A DNA stretch of 64,000 bases from Streptomyces sp. STR69 (lineage in GTDB: Bacteria > Actinomycetota > Actinomycetes > Streptomycetales > Streptomycetaceae): positions 62,001 through 126,000 of the forward strand of contig NZ_JALJRY010000011.1 in the NCBI RefSeq assembly GCF_024519455.1. The letters run 5' to 3'. The notes beneath the pieces were generated by a model. That model had not been told where the DNA came from. It saw only the letters and a list, made by a program, of their open reading frames with translations, and did not search any database. Every line of letters starts with the position of its first letter. Position 1 is the first letter of the stretch. A program made the position numbers and the translations under genes. Shown here piece after piece: positions 25,862 through 33,311 of the stretch.

Positions 25862-26200
25862 TGCGACGGGGGGCTCTCGGGATACCCGGTGATGCCGACA
25901 CGGGTGAAGGGACTGCCCAGTTCACTGAGCCGGCGCAGCACAGACAGTGCCCCTTCCAGGCCCCGGCCGACGGATCGGCGTCGGCGGCCGGGACGAACAC
26001 GTCGTCGACACCGGCCTGTTGGAGCAGGTCGACGACATCCTTGAGGTGTGCGTCGTCCCGGAGCAGCCGCGCGGGCACATGCGGGACCACGCGGTTACGC
26101 CGCCCCGCGAGCCGTCCGACGAGGCCGAGGGTCGGCTCCAGGCCCTGGACCGGCGACGCCGTCACCGTGACGACGACATCGCGCGGTACATGGGCGAGGA
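25862..26200 (-). pseudogene. methylenetetrahydrofolate-reductase-like fragment, frameshifted and truncated
   Basis: On the reverse strand the segment reads VTASPVQGLEPTLGLVGRLAG, then VPHVPARLLRDDAHLKDVV and AGVDDVFVPAADADPSAG. After a single-base frame change near 25965 it continues as GALSVLRRLSELGSPFTRVG and ITGYPESPP. This is the folate-reductase type beta-alpha pattern seen in MTHFR-family proteins of C1 clusters. About 110 codons remain of roughly 280-300. The reading ends at the dispersed repeat, and no intact start is present. It directly follows the choline dehydrogenase stop, as an operon partner would. An intact copy would have recycled methylene-THF to methyl-THF. Assignment is by recognition of the motif pattern only. 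Confidence 0.65.
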
Positions 26201-26206
26201 CCCGCC

Positions 26207-27874
26207 CTACCCGGCCTGCTTCTGGGCGTCGCGGTGGCGGTAGTACACGGCCTTGGAGGGAGCCAGCGGCTCCTTCCCCAGGATCAGGTCGGCCGCCTTC
26301 TCGGCGATCATCATGACGGGCGCGTAGATGTTGCCGTTGGTGACGTACGGCATGACCGACGCGTCGACGACCCGCAGCCCCTCAACTCCGTGCACCCGCA
26401 TGCTGGTCGGGTCGACGACAGCCATCTCGTCGGTGCCCATCTTGCAGGTGCAGGAGGGATGCAGGGCGGTCTCGCCCTCCTTGGCCACCCAGGCAAGGAT
26501 CTCCTCGTCGCTCTCGACGGACGGGCCGGGCGAGATCTCGCCGTCGTTGTACGGAGCCAGCGCGGGCTGGTTGAGGAGCTTGCGGGCGACCCGGACCGAC
26601 TCGACCCACTCGCGTCGATCCTGTTCCGTGGACAGGTAGTTGAAGCGCAGCGCCGGGTGCTCCAGCGGGTCCTTGCTCTTGATCTTCACCGAGCCGATGG
26701 CGTCGGAGTACATGGGCCCGACGTGCACCTGGTAGCCGTGACCGCCGGCCGGCGAGGAGCCGTCGTAGCGGACCGCGATGGGCAGGAAGTGGAACATCAG
26801 GTTGGGGTAGTCGACGTCCTCGTTGCTGCGGGCGAAGCCGCCGGCCTCGAAGTGGTTCGTGGCGGCGGGGCCCTTGCGGAAGAGCCACTGCAGGCCGATG
26901 AAGGGAGCGCGCCACTTCGCCATGTACGGCTGCATGGAGACGGGTTGCTTGCAGGCGTACTGGATGTACACCTCCAGGTGGTCCTGCATGTTCTCGCCGA
27001 CGCCCGGCAGGTCGTGGACGACGTCGATGCCGAGCGCGCTCAGCTCCTCGGCGTTGCCGATGCCCGAAAGCTGGAGCAGCTGCGGGGAGTTGATCGCGCC
27101 GCCGCAGAGGATGACCTCGCGGGCGCGCACCTGGTGGACCTTGCCGCGGTGCCGGTATTCGACGCCGACGGCCTTCTTGCCCTCGAAGAGGACGCGGTTG
27201 ACCATCGCGCGGGTGGTGACGGTGAGGTTGGGCCGCTTCCGTACGGGCTTCAGGTACGCCTTGGAGGCGGAGAGCCGTCGGCCCCTGCTGACGTTGCGGT
27301 CGAAGGGTGCGAAGCCCTCCTGCTGGTAGCCGTTGACGTCGTCGGTGCGCGGATAGCCCGCTTCCTGCACGGCGTTGAGGAAGGCGCCGAACAACGGATT
27401 GCTGGCGGGGCCGCGTTCGAGGACGAGCGGACCGTCGTGGCCGCGGAACTCGTCGTCGGGCTCGGCCGCGAGGCAGTTCTCCATCCGCCGGAAGTACGGC
27501 AGACAGTGCGCGTAGTCCCAGCTCTCCATGCCGGCGTCGGCGGCCCAGCGCTCGTAGTCCATGGGGTTGCCGCGCTGGAAGATCATGCCGTTGATGCTGC
27601 TGGAACCGCCCAGCACCTTGCCGCGCGCATGGTAGACGCGCCGGTCGCCCATGTGCGGCTCGGGTTCCGACTCGTACTTCCAGTCGTAGAACCGGCTGCC
27701 GATCGGATAGGTCAGCGCGGCGGGCATGTGGATGAAGACGTCCCACGGATAGTCGGGCCGGCCGGCCTCCAGGACGAGCACCTGATTGCCCGGGTCCGCG
27801 GAGAGCCGGTTCGCCAGTGCGCTGCCGGCGGATCCACCGCCGACGATGACGAAGTCGTATTGCAGGGGAGCCAT
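26207..27874 (-). CDS. betA: choline dehydrogenase (GMC oxidoreductase)
   Basis: This 555-residue flavoenzyme has the N-terminal FAD motif YDFVIVGGGSAGSALANRL. GMC signature 1 is in HARGKVLGGSSSINGMIFQRG and signature 2 in GGAINSPQLLQLSGIG. C-terminal HPSCTCKMG and VTNGNIYAP hold the active-site His/Asn pair. It oxidises choline to betaine aldehyde, feeding betB. ATG 27874 gives the standard N-terminus; the ribosome site is a modest GAGAGA. Upstream at 27943-27959 lies the GTTGCG-N5-CGCAAC repeat shared with the dimethylglycine operon. Downstream on the same strand is the broken folate-reductase fragment. Confidence 0.93.
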   Translation of the reverse strand: MAPLQYDFVIVGGGSAGSALANRLSADPGNQVLVLEAGRPDYPWDVFIHMPAALTYPIGSRFYDWKYESEPEPHMGDRRVYHARGKVLGGSSSINGMIFQRGNPMDYERWAADAGMESWDYAHCLPYFRRMENCLAAEPDDEFRGHDGPLVLERGPASNPLFGAFLNAVQEAGYPRTDDVNGYQQEGFAPFDRNVSRGRRLSASKAYLKPVRKRPNLTVTTRAMVNRVLFEGKKAVGVEYRHRGKVHQVRAREVILCGGAINSPQLLQLSGIGNAEELSALGIDVVHDLPGVGENMQDHLEVYIQYACKQPVSMQPYMAKWRAPFIGLQWLFRKGPAATNHFEAGGFARSNEDVDYPNLMFHFLPIAVRYDGSSPAGGHGYQVHVGPMYSDAIGSVKIKSKDPLEHPALRFNYLSTEQDRREWVESVRVARKLLNQPALAPYNDGEISPGPSVESDEEILAWVAKEGETALHPSCTCKMGTDEMAVVDPTSMRVHGVEGLRVVDASVMPYVTNGNIYAPVMMIAEKAADLILGKEPLAPSKAVYYRHRDAQKQAG

Positions 27875-27942
27875 GATCTCTCGTCTCGCTCGCGCCGTAG
27901 ATACGCGAGGCATGCTAATACGGGTATCGCCATACGCACCAG

Positions 27943-27959
27943 GTTGCGAGCAACGCAAC
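27943..27959. promoter_or_regulatory. GTTGCG-N5-CGCAAC operator before betA
   Basis: GTTGCGAGCAACGCAAC has perfect 6-base arms with a 5-base centre and lies 69-85 bases upstream of the choline dehydrogenase start. It is the best copy of the motif found at 18778-18794. Confidence 0.65.
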
Positions 27960-28567
27960 TTGCAAGGTCCGGGTTTCGGGGTTGTTACCAATGGTCGAGC
28001 GTGTCGGGGACGGAGGTGGGCAGCGCTCGGGCACCCCCGATACCGGGGTGCGCAGCAGGCGGGGCAGGACTACGGAGCGAGCGGGTGGACCGCGCCCATG
28101 GCCTGGTCGAGGAGCCGGGGCAGGGGCAGGGGCAGGGGGACGGTGCCGTTGCGCCGGTCCGGCGGACCACCCCGAGGCGCAGAAGTTTGCGCATGTGCAG
28201 GTAGCACCCCTGGTGGCGGCTGCGCACCGAGGGCGACCGGACGATCACCCGAGCCGTTGCGAGTTCATCGAGTCTTCGAGTCGATGGAGAGGCGGGGCGG
28301 GGCGGGGCGGCGATTCGGCCACGACGGGTACCCCCGTGGGCCCCGCAATTCGGGGGTGCGTGAGCGGAGCACCCCGCAACCACGGGGCAGGGAAGCGACT
28401 CAAACACGCCTGTTCGAAACCAGCGGCGGGCTCGTTGTCCCGGTCATCATCAGTCGTCCCCAACCCGGCCTGTACGCAGCCCTGTTGGTGATGCGTTCCG
28501 GTGGCCGCCGAACACACCGCCACCGGCCCATGCCCGCTTGCCCACCTGGTCGACCTCTGGAGGAACC
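27960..28567. other. gene-poor stretch of about 600 bases
   Basis: No open frame here has a ribosome site, codon bias or a recognisable domain. It holds a 7-bp hairpin (GCACCCC-N7-GGGGTGC, 28031-28051), a run of GGGGCA units near 28110-28140 and a GGGGC run near 28290-28310. One reverse-strand frame (28407-27985) contains a helix-like LDELATARVIVRSPSV segment but becomes Pro/Cys low-complexity, so I do not call it. The stretch may be decayed coding sequence. Confidence 0.5.
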
Positions 28568-28720
28568 ATGAACCCCAACCCCGTCGTCTGCGCCCATCCC
28601 GTCCCCGGACGGCCCGAGGCGACTCGGGCGGCTGCCGGTCCCCGTACGACGTTCGGCGCCAGTGCCGCCGTATCGCCCGTCGCGGATACGTCACGTCCGA
28701 CACCGAGGTGGGGGGCATGA
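28568..28720 (+). CDS. small ORF (50 residues) coupled to the APH-like gene
   Basis: ATG 28568 follows an excellent GGAGG site (7-base gap), and the stop overlaps the next start as ATGA. Third positions are mostly G or C, though less than in neighbours. The product has no membrane segment or export signal and is rich in Ala, Pro, Thr and Arg with a single Cys. I do not recognise it. It could be a real small protein, a leader peptide that couples translation of the APH-fold gene, or a remnant. The good start context and coupling are the only support. Confidence 0.45.
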   Translation: MNPNPVVCAHPVPGRPEATRAAAGPRTTFGASAAVSPVADTSRPTPRWGA

Positions 28721-29607
28721 CCGACCCGAACCTCCTTCCGGCTCCGCTCCGTTCGTGGGCCGAGAACACCCTGGGCGCGCTCACCGCCGCACGCCGTCTC
28801 CCGTCCGGTTCGTCACCCGCGACCGTGTGGCATGTGGTCCGCGGGTCCGACAATGCCCGCTTCCACCTCAAGACCGCGCCGTCGCCTGGGGCCTTCACCC
28901 GGGAGACGTTCGCCTACCGGCACGCCGTGCCCGCCCTCGGTCCCGGCAACGCGCCGCGCCTGGTGGCCACTTCGGCCCGGCACCTGGCCATGATCCTGAC
29001 CGCGCTGCCCGGCGCACCCCTGACGCAGGTGCGGCTGACGGAGGCCGCGCTGCGGACGGTCCACTGGCGGGCCGGGATGCTCGTCGCCGAGCTGCACCAG
29101 GCCGGACGGCCCACCACCACCGCGCGCCGCGAGGCAGCCGCGCTCGTGTCCCGTCTCGCCGACGCGGCGCCACGCCATGCCGAGACGGCCGGTGACCGGC
29201 TGTCGGCGGAGGACCACAAGTTCGTCATGGTGCTCGCCGACCACCTGTGTGTCCTGGACCGGCTGCCCCTGGGCTTCATCCACGGAGGCGGCATCGAAGC
29301 CGGCCTCCGCTGGTCCGGCACCGCGCGGCCGGCCCTCCAGGACTTCGACCGGGCGCGTTTCGCCCCGGTCGTCGTCGACTTCGTCCACCTCGCCTACGGG
29401 CTGTGGGCCGAACGGCCGCGCGTGCGCACCGCGTTCTTCGACGGCTACGGCCGCACGCTGGGCGCCGAGGAGCGGCAGGCCCTGCGCTGTCTGACGGGCC
29501 TGCACGCGGTGCGGTCGCTGGCCGAGGGCCTGGTCCGCGCGGACCAGGTGGCGGTGGACAGCGCCCGGACGGTACTGGACCGGCTCAAGAGCGAGGTGGG
29601 CGTGTGA
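28717..29607 (+). CDS. APH-fold (aminoglycoside phosphotransferase family) protein lacking the catalytic Asp
   Basis: This 296-residue protein has the layout of APH/choline-kinase-like proteins. An N-lobe with FHLK (candidate ATP Lys) is followed by GAFTRETFAYRHAVPAL. The catalytic loop normally reads HGDxxxxN; here it reads HGGGIEAGL (about residue 188), so the base Asp and the metal Asn are both absent. The metal-binding DFD (LQDFDRARF) is kept. It is therefore probably a pseudokinase or a binding protein. It starts with a 4-base overlap from the small ORF and is followed 73 bases later by a decayed ABC exporter. APH-fold proteins of this kind also occur in some RiPP clusters, which is only a loose analogy. 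Confidence 0.7.
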   Translation: MTDPNLLPAPLRSWAENTLGALTAARRLPSGSSPATVWHVVRGSDNARFHLKTAPSPGAFTRETFAYRHAVPALGPGNAPRLVATSARHLAMILTALPGAPLTQVRLTEAALRTVHWRAGMLVAELHQAGRPTTTARREAAALVSRLADAAPRHAETAGDRLSAEDHKFVMVLADHLCVLDRLPLGFIHGGGIEAGLRWSGTARPALQDFDRARFAPVVVDFVHLAYGLWAERPRVRTAFFDGYGRTLGAEERQALRCLTGLHAVRSLAEGLVRADQVAVDSARTVLDRLKSEVGV

Positions 29608-29680
29608 GGTCCCGCGTGAACACCGTCCTGTCCGGCGGACCGTCCGTTCGCTGACCGGGCGACGTACGGGGAGGGATCTC

Positions 29681-30106
29681 GTGAGCCCCGCTCCCCGGTC
29701 TCCTGCGCCCCCAAGGGTGGTGGGGGCGGGGCGAGTTGCGCCTCCACCACCCGCCGAACTGCGCTGCGGCGGCAAGTACAGCAAGAACCCGCTGGAGGAG
29801 GCCGCGTTCGCGGCGATGGTGCGGCGGCTGCCGGCCGTGCTGTCGCGGACCGCGCGGATGGCCTGGGCCATCGACCGGCAGGCCGTACTGCTGCTGGTCG
29901 GCTGCCAGTCGGCCGTGGGCGCCGGTGCCGCGGTCCAGCTGACGGCCACCGCGCACGCGATGCGGGCGGTCTTCGGCACCGGCCCGGTGCCCGACCGGAT
30001 CCTCGTCATGGACCACGGCCGGATCGCGGAACAGGGAAGCTACGACCAACTGGCCGCCGGAGGAGGCCTGTTCGCCGACCTCCTGGCCCTGTCGACCGAC
30101 CGATGA
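29681..30106 (+). pseudogene. internally deleted ABC exporter remnant
   Basis: The 141-codon frame starts at GTG 29681 after GGGGAGGG. Residues about 35-98 look like the first membrane part of an ABC exporter: AMVRRLPAVLSRTARMAW, then AIDRQAVLLLVGCQSAVGAG. Without a break it then reads GPVPDRILVMDHGRIAEQGS, then YDQLAAGGGLFADLL, which is the extreme C-terminal part after the H-loop of an ABC ATPase. Everything between (remaining helices, Walker A, signature, Walker B; about 450 residues) is missing. The joined frame stays open, so a recent in-frame deletion is the simplest explanation. It can neither bind ATP nor form a full channel. It lies downstream of the APH-like gene. Confidence 0.75.
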
Positions 30107-30212
30107 CCCGCCCGGGTCGTACGAGTGGACGAACCGAACGGACACGCAACCCTCTCGCAACCTTGCGTGTGCTGCGATGGGCCATCGCATCCGGCTACTG
30201 GGGACGGCAGAC

Positions 30213-30572
30213 ATGGACGACAACACCCCGCGCGTCGAACTCACCCCCGCCGCGGAGGACCTGCTGCGCCAACTGCACGCCCAGCACGGCCCGCTGATGT
30301 TCCATCAGTCCGGCGGCTGCTGCGACGGCAGTGCGCCCATGTGCTACCCGGAGGGCGAGTTCCGGACCGGCGGCTCGGACGTGCTGCTCGCCGAACTGGC
30401 GGTCGAGGGCGTGCCGGAGCCCGTGACGTTCTGGATCTCGCGCAGCCAGTACGAGGTCTGGAGCCACACGCGGCTGATCGTGGACGTCGTAGCGGGTCGC
30501 GGCAGCGGTTTCTCGCTGGAAGCACCCGAGGGGGTGCGTTTTCTCACCCGTTCCCGTGTAGTCGGCGCCTAG
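30213..30572 (+). CDS. DUF779-family protein
   Basis: This 119-residue cytosolic protein has the family core FHQSGGCCDGSAPMCYP (about residues 30-46), with three Cys and a His that could bind metal, and a C-terminal strand region ending FLTRSRVV. DUF779 proteins usually sit beside NAD-dependent aldehyde or alcohol dehydrogenase genes; no such partner is adjacent here. ATG 30213 fits the family start. The ribosome site is weak. Function is not established; a redox or metal role is only suggested by the conserved cysteines. Confidence 0.8.
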   Translation: MDDNTPRVELTPAAEDLLRQLHAQHGPLMFHQSGGCCDGSAPMCYPEGEFRTGGSDVLLAELAVEGVPEPVTFWISRSQYEVWSHTRLIVDVVAGRGSGFSLEAPEGVRFLTRSRVVGA

Positions 30573-30647
30573 GAGCCCCGCCGGTCACCGTCTTCTGATG
30601 CACTTCCCCTGAGTCCTGGGAGAGTTGACGAGACATCAGGGAGCACT

Positions 30648-31931
30648 GTGACGCACTGTCAAAAGCGTTCCAGAGCAGCACGTTTCAGAGCTGAGCGTTC
30701 CAGAGCCGAACGTTTGAGAACAGGCAGATCGGTAGTCGCGTTTCTCGCGGCATTCGGTGCGCTGGCCGGTGCGGCCCTGGTGGGCGCGGCACCGGCCGGC
30801 GCCGTGCCGGGCACCACACGGCTCGCACCGGGTGTCACCTACCAGCAGTTCGACATCACGGCGGCCCGGGGCGTGACCCACGCCCATGTGGTCGTGGTGG
30901 ACCTGCGCAACACCCATGCGCGCGTCAACCTGCTGTACCCGGGCGCGGTGGCGGCCCGGGAGCCCGTCTCCGAGCTGGCCGACTCGGCGGGCGCCGTCGC
31001 GGGCGTCAACGGCGACTTCTTCAACATCACCGAGACCCAGCACCCGGGCGTCGCGGCCACGGGTTCCACCGACGGACCGGCCGTCGCAAGCGGTGTCGCG
31101 CTCAAGGGGGCGGTGCCGGACGGCCAGCGCTTCGGACCCGCCCTGCCGCCCGGCACCAACACGCGGAACGTGCTCGGCGTGGGTGTCGACCGCGTGGCCC
31201 GGCTGGACAGCCTCACCCTCAAGGGGACGGTCGGTACCCCGCAGGGCCGGATGCCGCTCGGCGGGTTCAATCAGTACGCGCTGCCGGTGAACTCCATCGG
31301 TGCGTTCACCACACGATGGGGCAGCGTCTCCCGGGTGCGTGCCACATGTGGCACGGACACCAACCGGGCCGCCGCGTGCAGCACGGACACCTACGAAGTC
31401 ACCATTCGCCACGCACGGGTCGTGTCGGTGTCCACCACTCCCGGCAGTGGTGCCATCGCCGCGGGCACCACCGTCCTCGTCGGCCGTGAGGCGGGTGCGC
31501 AGCAGCTGCGGAAGCTGTCCGTCGGCGAGCGGGCGCAGGTGCTGCACCGGCTGGTGGCGTCGAGGTCCGGGGTTCCGTACCGCTTCGCCCTGGGCGGCTA
31601 CCCGGTCCTGCGGGGCGGCCGGCCGCTGGCCGGCCTCGACAACACGACCTCGGCCGTGCGCACGGCCGTCGGGATCGCGAACCACGGCCATCGCCTGCTG
31701 CTGTTCGCGACGGACGGCGCGGTCGCCTACCGCAGCGGGCTGACGATCGCCGAAGTCGCCGCCGCGATGCGGAAGTTGGGCTCGGCCGACGCCTTCAGCC
31801 TGGACGGCGGCGGCTCGACGACCCTGGTCGCCCGCGCACCCGGCGCGAGCGCCGTCACGGTACGGAACCACCCCAGCGGCGGCGCCGAACGGCCCGTACC
31901 GAACGGCGTCGGGATCTTCTCAACCCGCTGA
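30648..31931 (+). CDS. secreted phosphodiester glycosidase family protein (NAGPA-like)
   Basis: This 427-residue exported protein has a highly basic N-terminus followed by a hydrophobic signal (SVVAFLAAFGALAGAALVGAAPAGA) with a likely cleavage after Ala-Gly-Ala. The mature domain carries AGVNGDFFN near residue 125 and DAFSLDGGGSTTLVAR near 388, the hallmark pair of the NAGPA fold (phosphodiester alpha-GlcNAcase-like). Such proteins hydrolyse sugar phosphodiesters, possibly in exopolysaccharide or teichoic acid. GTG 30648 follows GGGAG. The first 25 codons contain two copies of a 30-base tandem unit, adding Arg-rich residues before the signal. It converges, 2 bases apart, with a small membrane-protein gene. 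Confidence 0.85.
   Translation: MTHCQKRSRAARFRAERSRAERLRTGRSVVAFLAAFGALAGAALVGAAPAGAVPGTTRLAPGVTYQQFDITAARGVTHAHVVVVDLRNTHARVNLLYPGAVAAREPVSELADSAGAVAGVNGDFFNITETQHPGVAATGSTDGPAVASGVALKGAVPDGQRFGPALPPGTNTRNVLGVGVDRVARLDSLTLKGTVGTPQGRMPLGGFNQYALPVNSIGAFTTRWGSVSRVRATCGTDTNRAAACSTDTYEVTIRHARVVSVSTTPGSGAIAAGTTVLVGREAGAQQLRKLSVGERAQVLHRLVASRSGVPYRFALGGYPVLRGGRPLAGLDNTTSAVRTAVGIANHGHRLLLFATDGAVAYRSGLTIAEVAAAMRKLGSADAFSLDGGGSTTLVARAPGASAVTVRNHPSGGAERPVPNGVGIFSTR
30665..30724. repeat. two tandem 30-base units within a signal-peptide region
   Basis: Both units begin GCGTTCCAGAGC and share CACGTTT/AACGTTT; they agree at about three quarters of positions. They encode the ten-residue repeats KRSRAARFRA and ERSRAERLRT before the hydrophobic core. 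Confidence 0.6.
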
Positions 31932-31933
31932 CC

Positions 31934-32128
31934 TCATGGATGCAGTCCGCTCACCAGATCCGCGGTGGCCGTGAGGCCACTGTGGATCGTGGGCGCCATG
32001 CTGGTACTCGCCATGAAGAACCCGAGCAGTGCGCAGACCAGCGCATGGGAGAGCTTCAGCCCGCCGCTGCGCATGAAGATCACCGCAAGGATCAGGAGCA
32101 GCAGCACCACAGAGATGGAAATGGCCAT
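31934..32128 (-). CDS. small membrane protein, unknown function
   Basis: This 64-residue protein has two hydrophobic segments (about residues 2-20 and 28-45) joined by FMRSGGLKLSH, and a short polar tail. ATG 32128 lies 5 bases after GGAGGAGGG; a GTG 6 bases earlier is less well placed. It resembles the small conserved Streptomyces membrane proteins of unknown role. It converges with the phosphodiester glycosidase gene, with two bases between stops. Nothing in the sequence shows a function. Confidence 0.7.
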   Translation of the reverse strand: MAISISVVLLLLILAVIFMRSGGLKLSHALVCALLGFFMASTSMAPTIHSGLTATADLVSGLHP

Positions 32129-32255
32129 CGTCACCCTCCTCCGCCACGCCGCCGTGTCTGGTTCGCGGCGTTCGGCCGCAAGTGTGGCGTAGCGGAGGGT
32201 TCATCCGGGCTGCCGACGTGTCCCCCGAACGTGTGGTGTCACCCCATGGGGTGTA

Positions 32256-32277
32256 ACCACGTGGGGTGTCACGTGGT
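32256..32277 (-). terminator. hairpin overlapping the end of the PLC/GDPD-like gene
   Basis: ACCACGTG (32256-32263) and CACGTGGT (32270-32277) form an 8-bp stem with a 6-base loop. The gene stop lies within the right arm, so it could act as a terminator or protect the 3' end. Confidence 0.55.
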
Positions 32278-33132
32278 GCGGTGGGCGTCCAGGAAGGCTT
32301 CCAGGCCGGCGAGGTCGTCGGTGTTGAGGAAGTCCACACCGGCGGCGAACAGCTCCTCCCACAGCGCGTCACGGGCGGGGCCCGCCAGGTCCGGGGTGTT
32401 CCAGAACCGCACGGTCTGCCCGGCCGTGTGCGCCTGCCGCACGATGTCGCGCAGCTTCTGCCGCTCGCCGTCGGGGAAGACGCCGTCGCCGAGCCAGGTG
32501 AAGTTGGTCTGCCAGTTGTCGCTGATGAGCGAGATGAAGGAGGCGGGCGCCGAGCTGCCGAGGTCGGTGAGCCGGCCGTCGTAGAACGCGCGGCGCACGG
32601 TCTGCGCCTCCATGGGGACGCGGGCCGCACGGTCGCCCGAGATGACGTTGGTGACCGCGCCCTGGTGGACGCGTCCGTGGGCGTAGGTGGTGAACAGGTG
32701 CTTGTAGCGCTGGAGATGACGGTCGAGTTCGAGGTACGTAGAGGAGCCCTCGGTCTTGATGTCGATCAGGAGTTGGAGCGGCTTGCGCCAACCCCGGTAC
32801 ACGGAGCCGTGGTTGGCCTTCACGAGGGCGGAGAGCGGGTCGAGGTAGAGGGATTCGAGGGTGCGGCTCGGGTCGAGTTCGGATGCGTCGTGTCCGATGA
32901 GGAGTTGGTCGCCGACGAGGAAGATGTCGGCCTCGACGCTGCCGAAACGATGGTCGAGGGCGTCGAAGAGGGGTCGCGGGTGCTCGTAGTCGTTGTGGGC
33001 GTGGGCGCGCCACAACGGGCGTCGGCGGTGCCCGTGTTCGGCGGCGAACGCGCTGCCTGCGGGCGGAGCCAGGACGACCGCGAGGGTGGCGCCGAACGCG
33101 GTGAGGGCTCTGCGACGGGTGATGAGGGCCAT
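32269..33132 (-). CDS. secreted PI-PLC / glycerophosphodiester phosphodiesterase family protein
   Basis: This 287-residue protein has a Tat-like leader (TRRRALTAFGATLAVVLA) ending near AFAAEHG. The mature domain shows HAHNDYEHPRPLFDAL, then SVEADIFLVGDQLLIGHD and LLIDIKTEG, the His/Glu/Asp pattern of TIM-barrel phosphodiesterases. The C-terminal VDFLNTDDLAGLEAFL fits the family end. It probably cleaves extracellular glycerophosphodiesters or phosphoinositides to release phosphate or alcohols. ATG 33132 follows GGGAGGA. It is a single-gene unit between a small membrane-protein gene and the acyl-CoA dehydrogenase operon terminator. Confidence 0.85.
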   Translation of the reverse strand: MALITRRRALTAFGATLAVVLAPPAGSAFAAEHGHRRRPLWRAHAHNDYEHPRPLFDALDHRFGSVEADIFLVGDQLLIGHDASELDPSRTLESLYLDPLSALVKANHGSVYRGWRKPLQLLIDIKTEGSSTYLELDRHLQRYKHLFTTYAHGRVHQGAVTNVISGDRAARVPMEAQTVRRAFYDGRLTDLGSSAPASFISLISDNWQTNFTWLGDGVFPDGERQKLRDIVRQAHTAGQTVRFWNTPDLAGPARDALWEELFAAGVDFLNTDDLAGLEAFLDAHRTT

Positions 33133-33264
33133 GGTGTTCCTCCCTGTGGGGCGGGTTCGAACCACAGGGAGTATGGGGCTGTACGGCCCCCAATGAACCT
33201 GTACATGCCAGGAGTTGGCCGGACCGTCCTTGCTTGTTCACTCCTTCGGCGGGAGCGCACGGAA

Positions 33265-33290
33265 AAGCCCGCCCCAGGTGGGACGGGCTT
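33265..33290 (-). terminator. terminator hairpin after the acyl-CoA dehydrogenase operon
   Basis: AAGCCCGCCCC and GGGACGGGCTT form an 11-bp stem with one mismatch and a 4-base loop. It lies 22 bases beyond the stop at 33312. Confidence 0.7.
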
Positions 33291-33311
33291 CACCGGACGG
33301 TCGGCCGGCGG

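Noticed and set aside
25639..26316. Long forward frame after purU
   Set aside because: It reads through a dispersed repeat and the antisense of the MTHFR-like fragment, has no ribosome site and no domain.
28110..28310. GGGGCA and GGGGC runs suggesting a tandem repeat array or CRISPR
   Set aside because: Units are short and irregular with no spacers; simple GC-rich slippage.
27985..28407. Reverse-strand frame with a helix-like segment
   Set aside because: It turns into Pro/Cys low-complexity from a GGGGCA run; no regulator family could be recognised.
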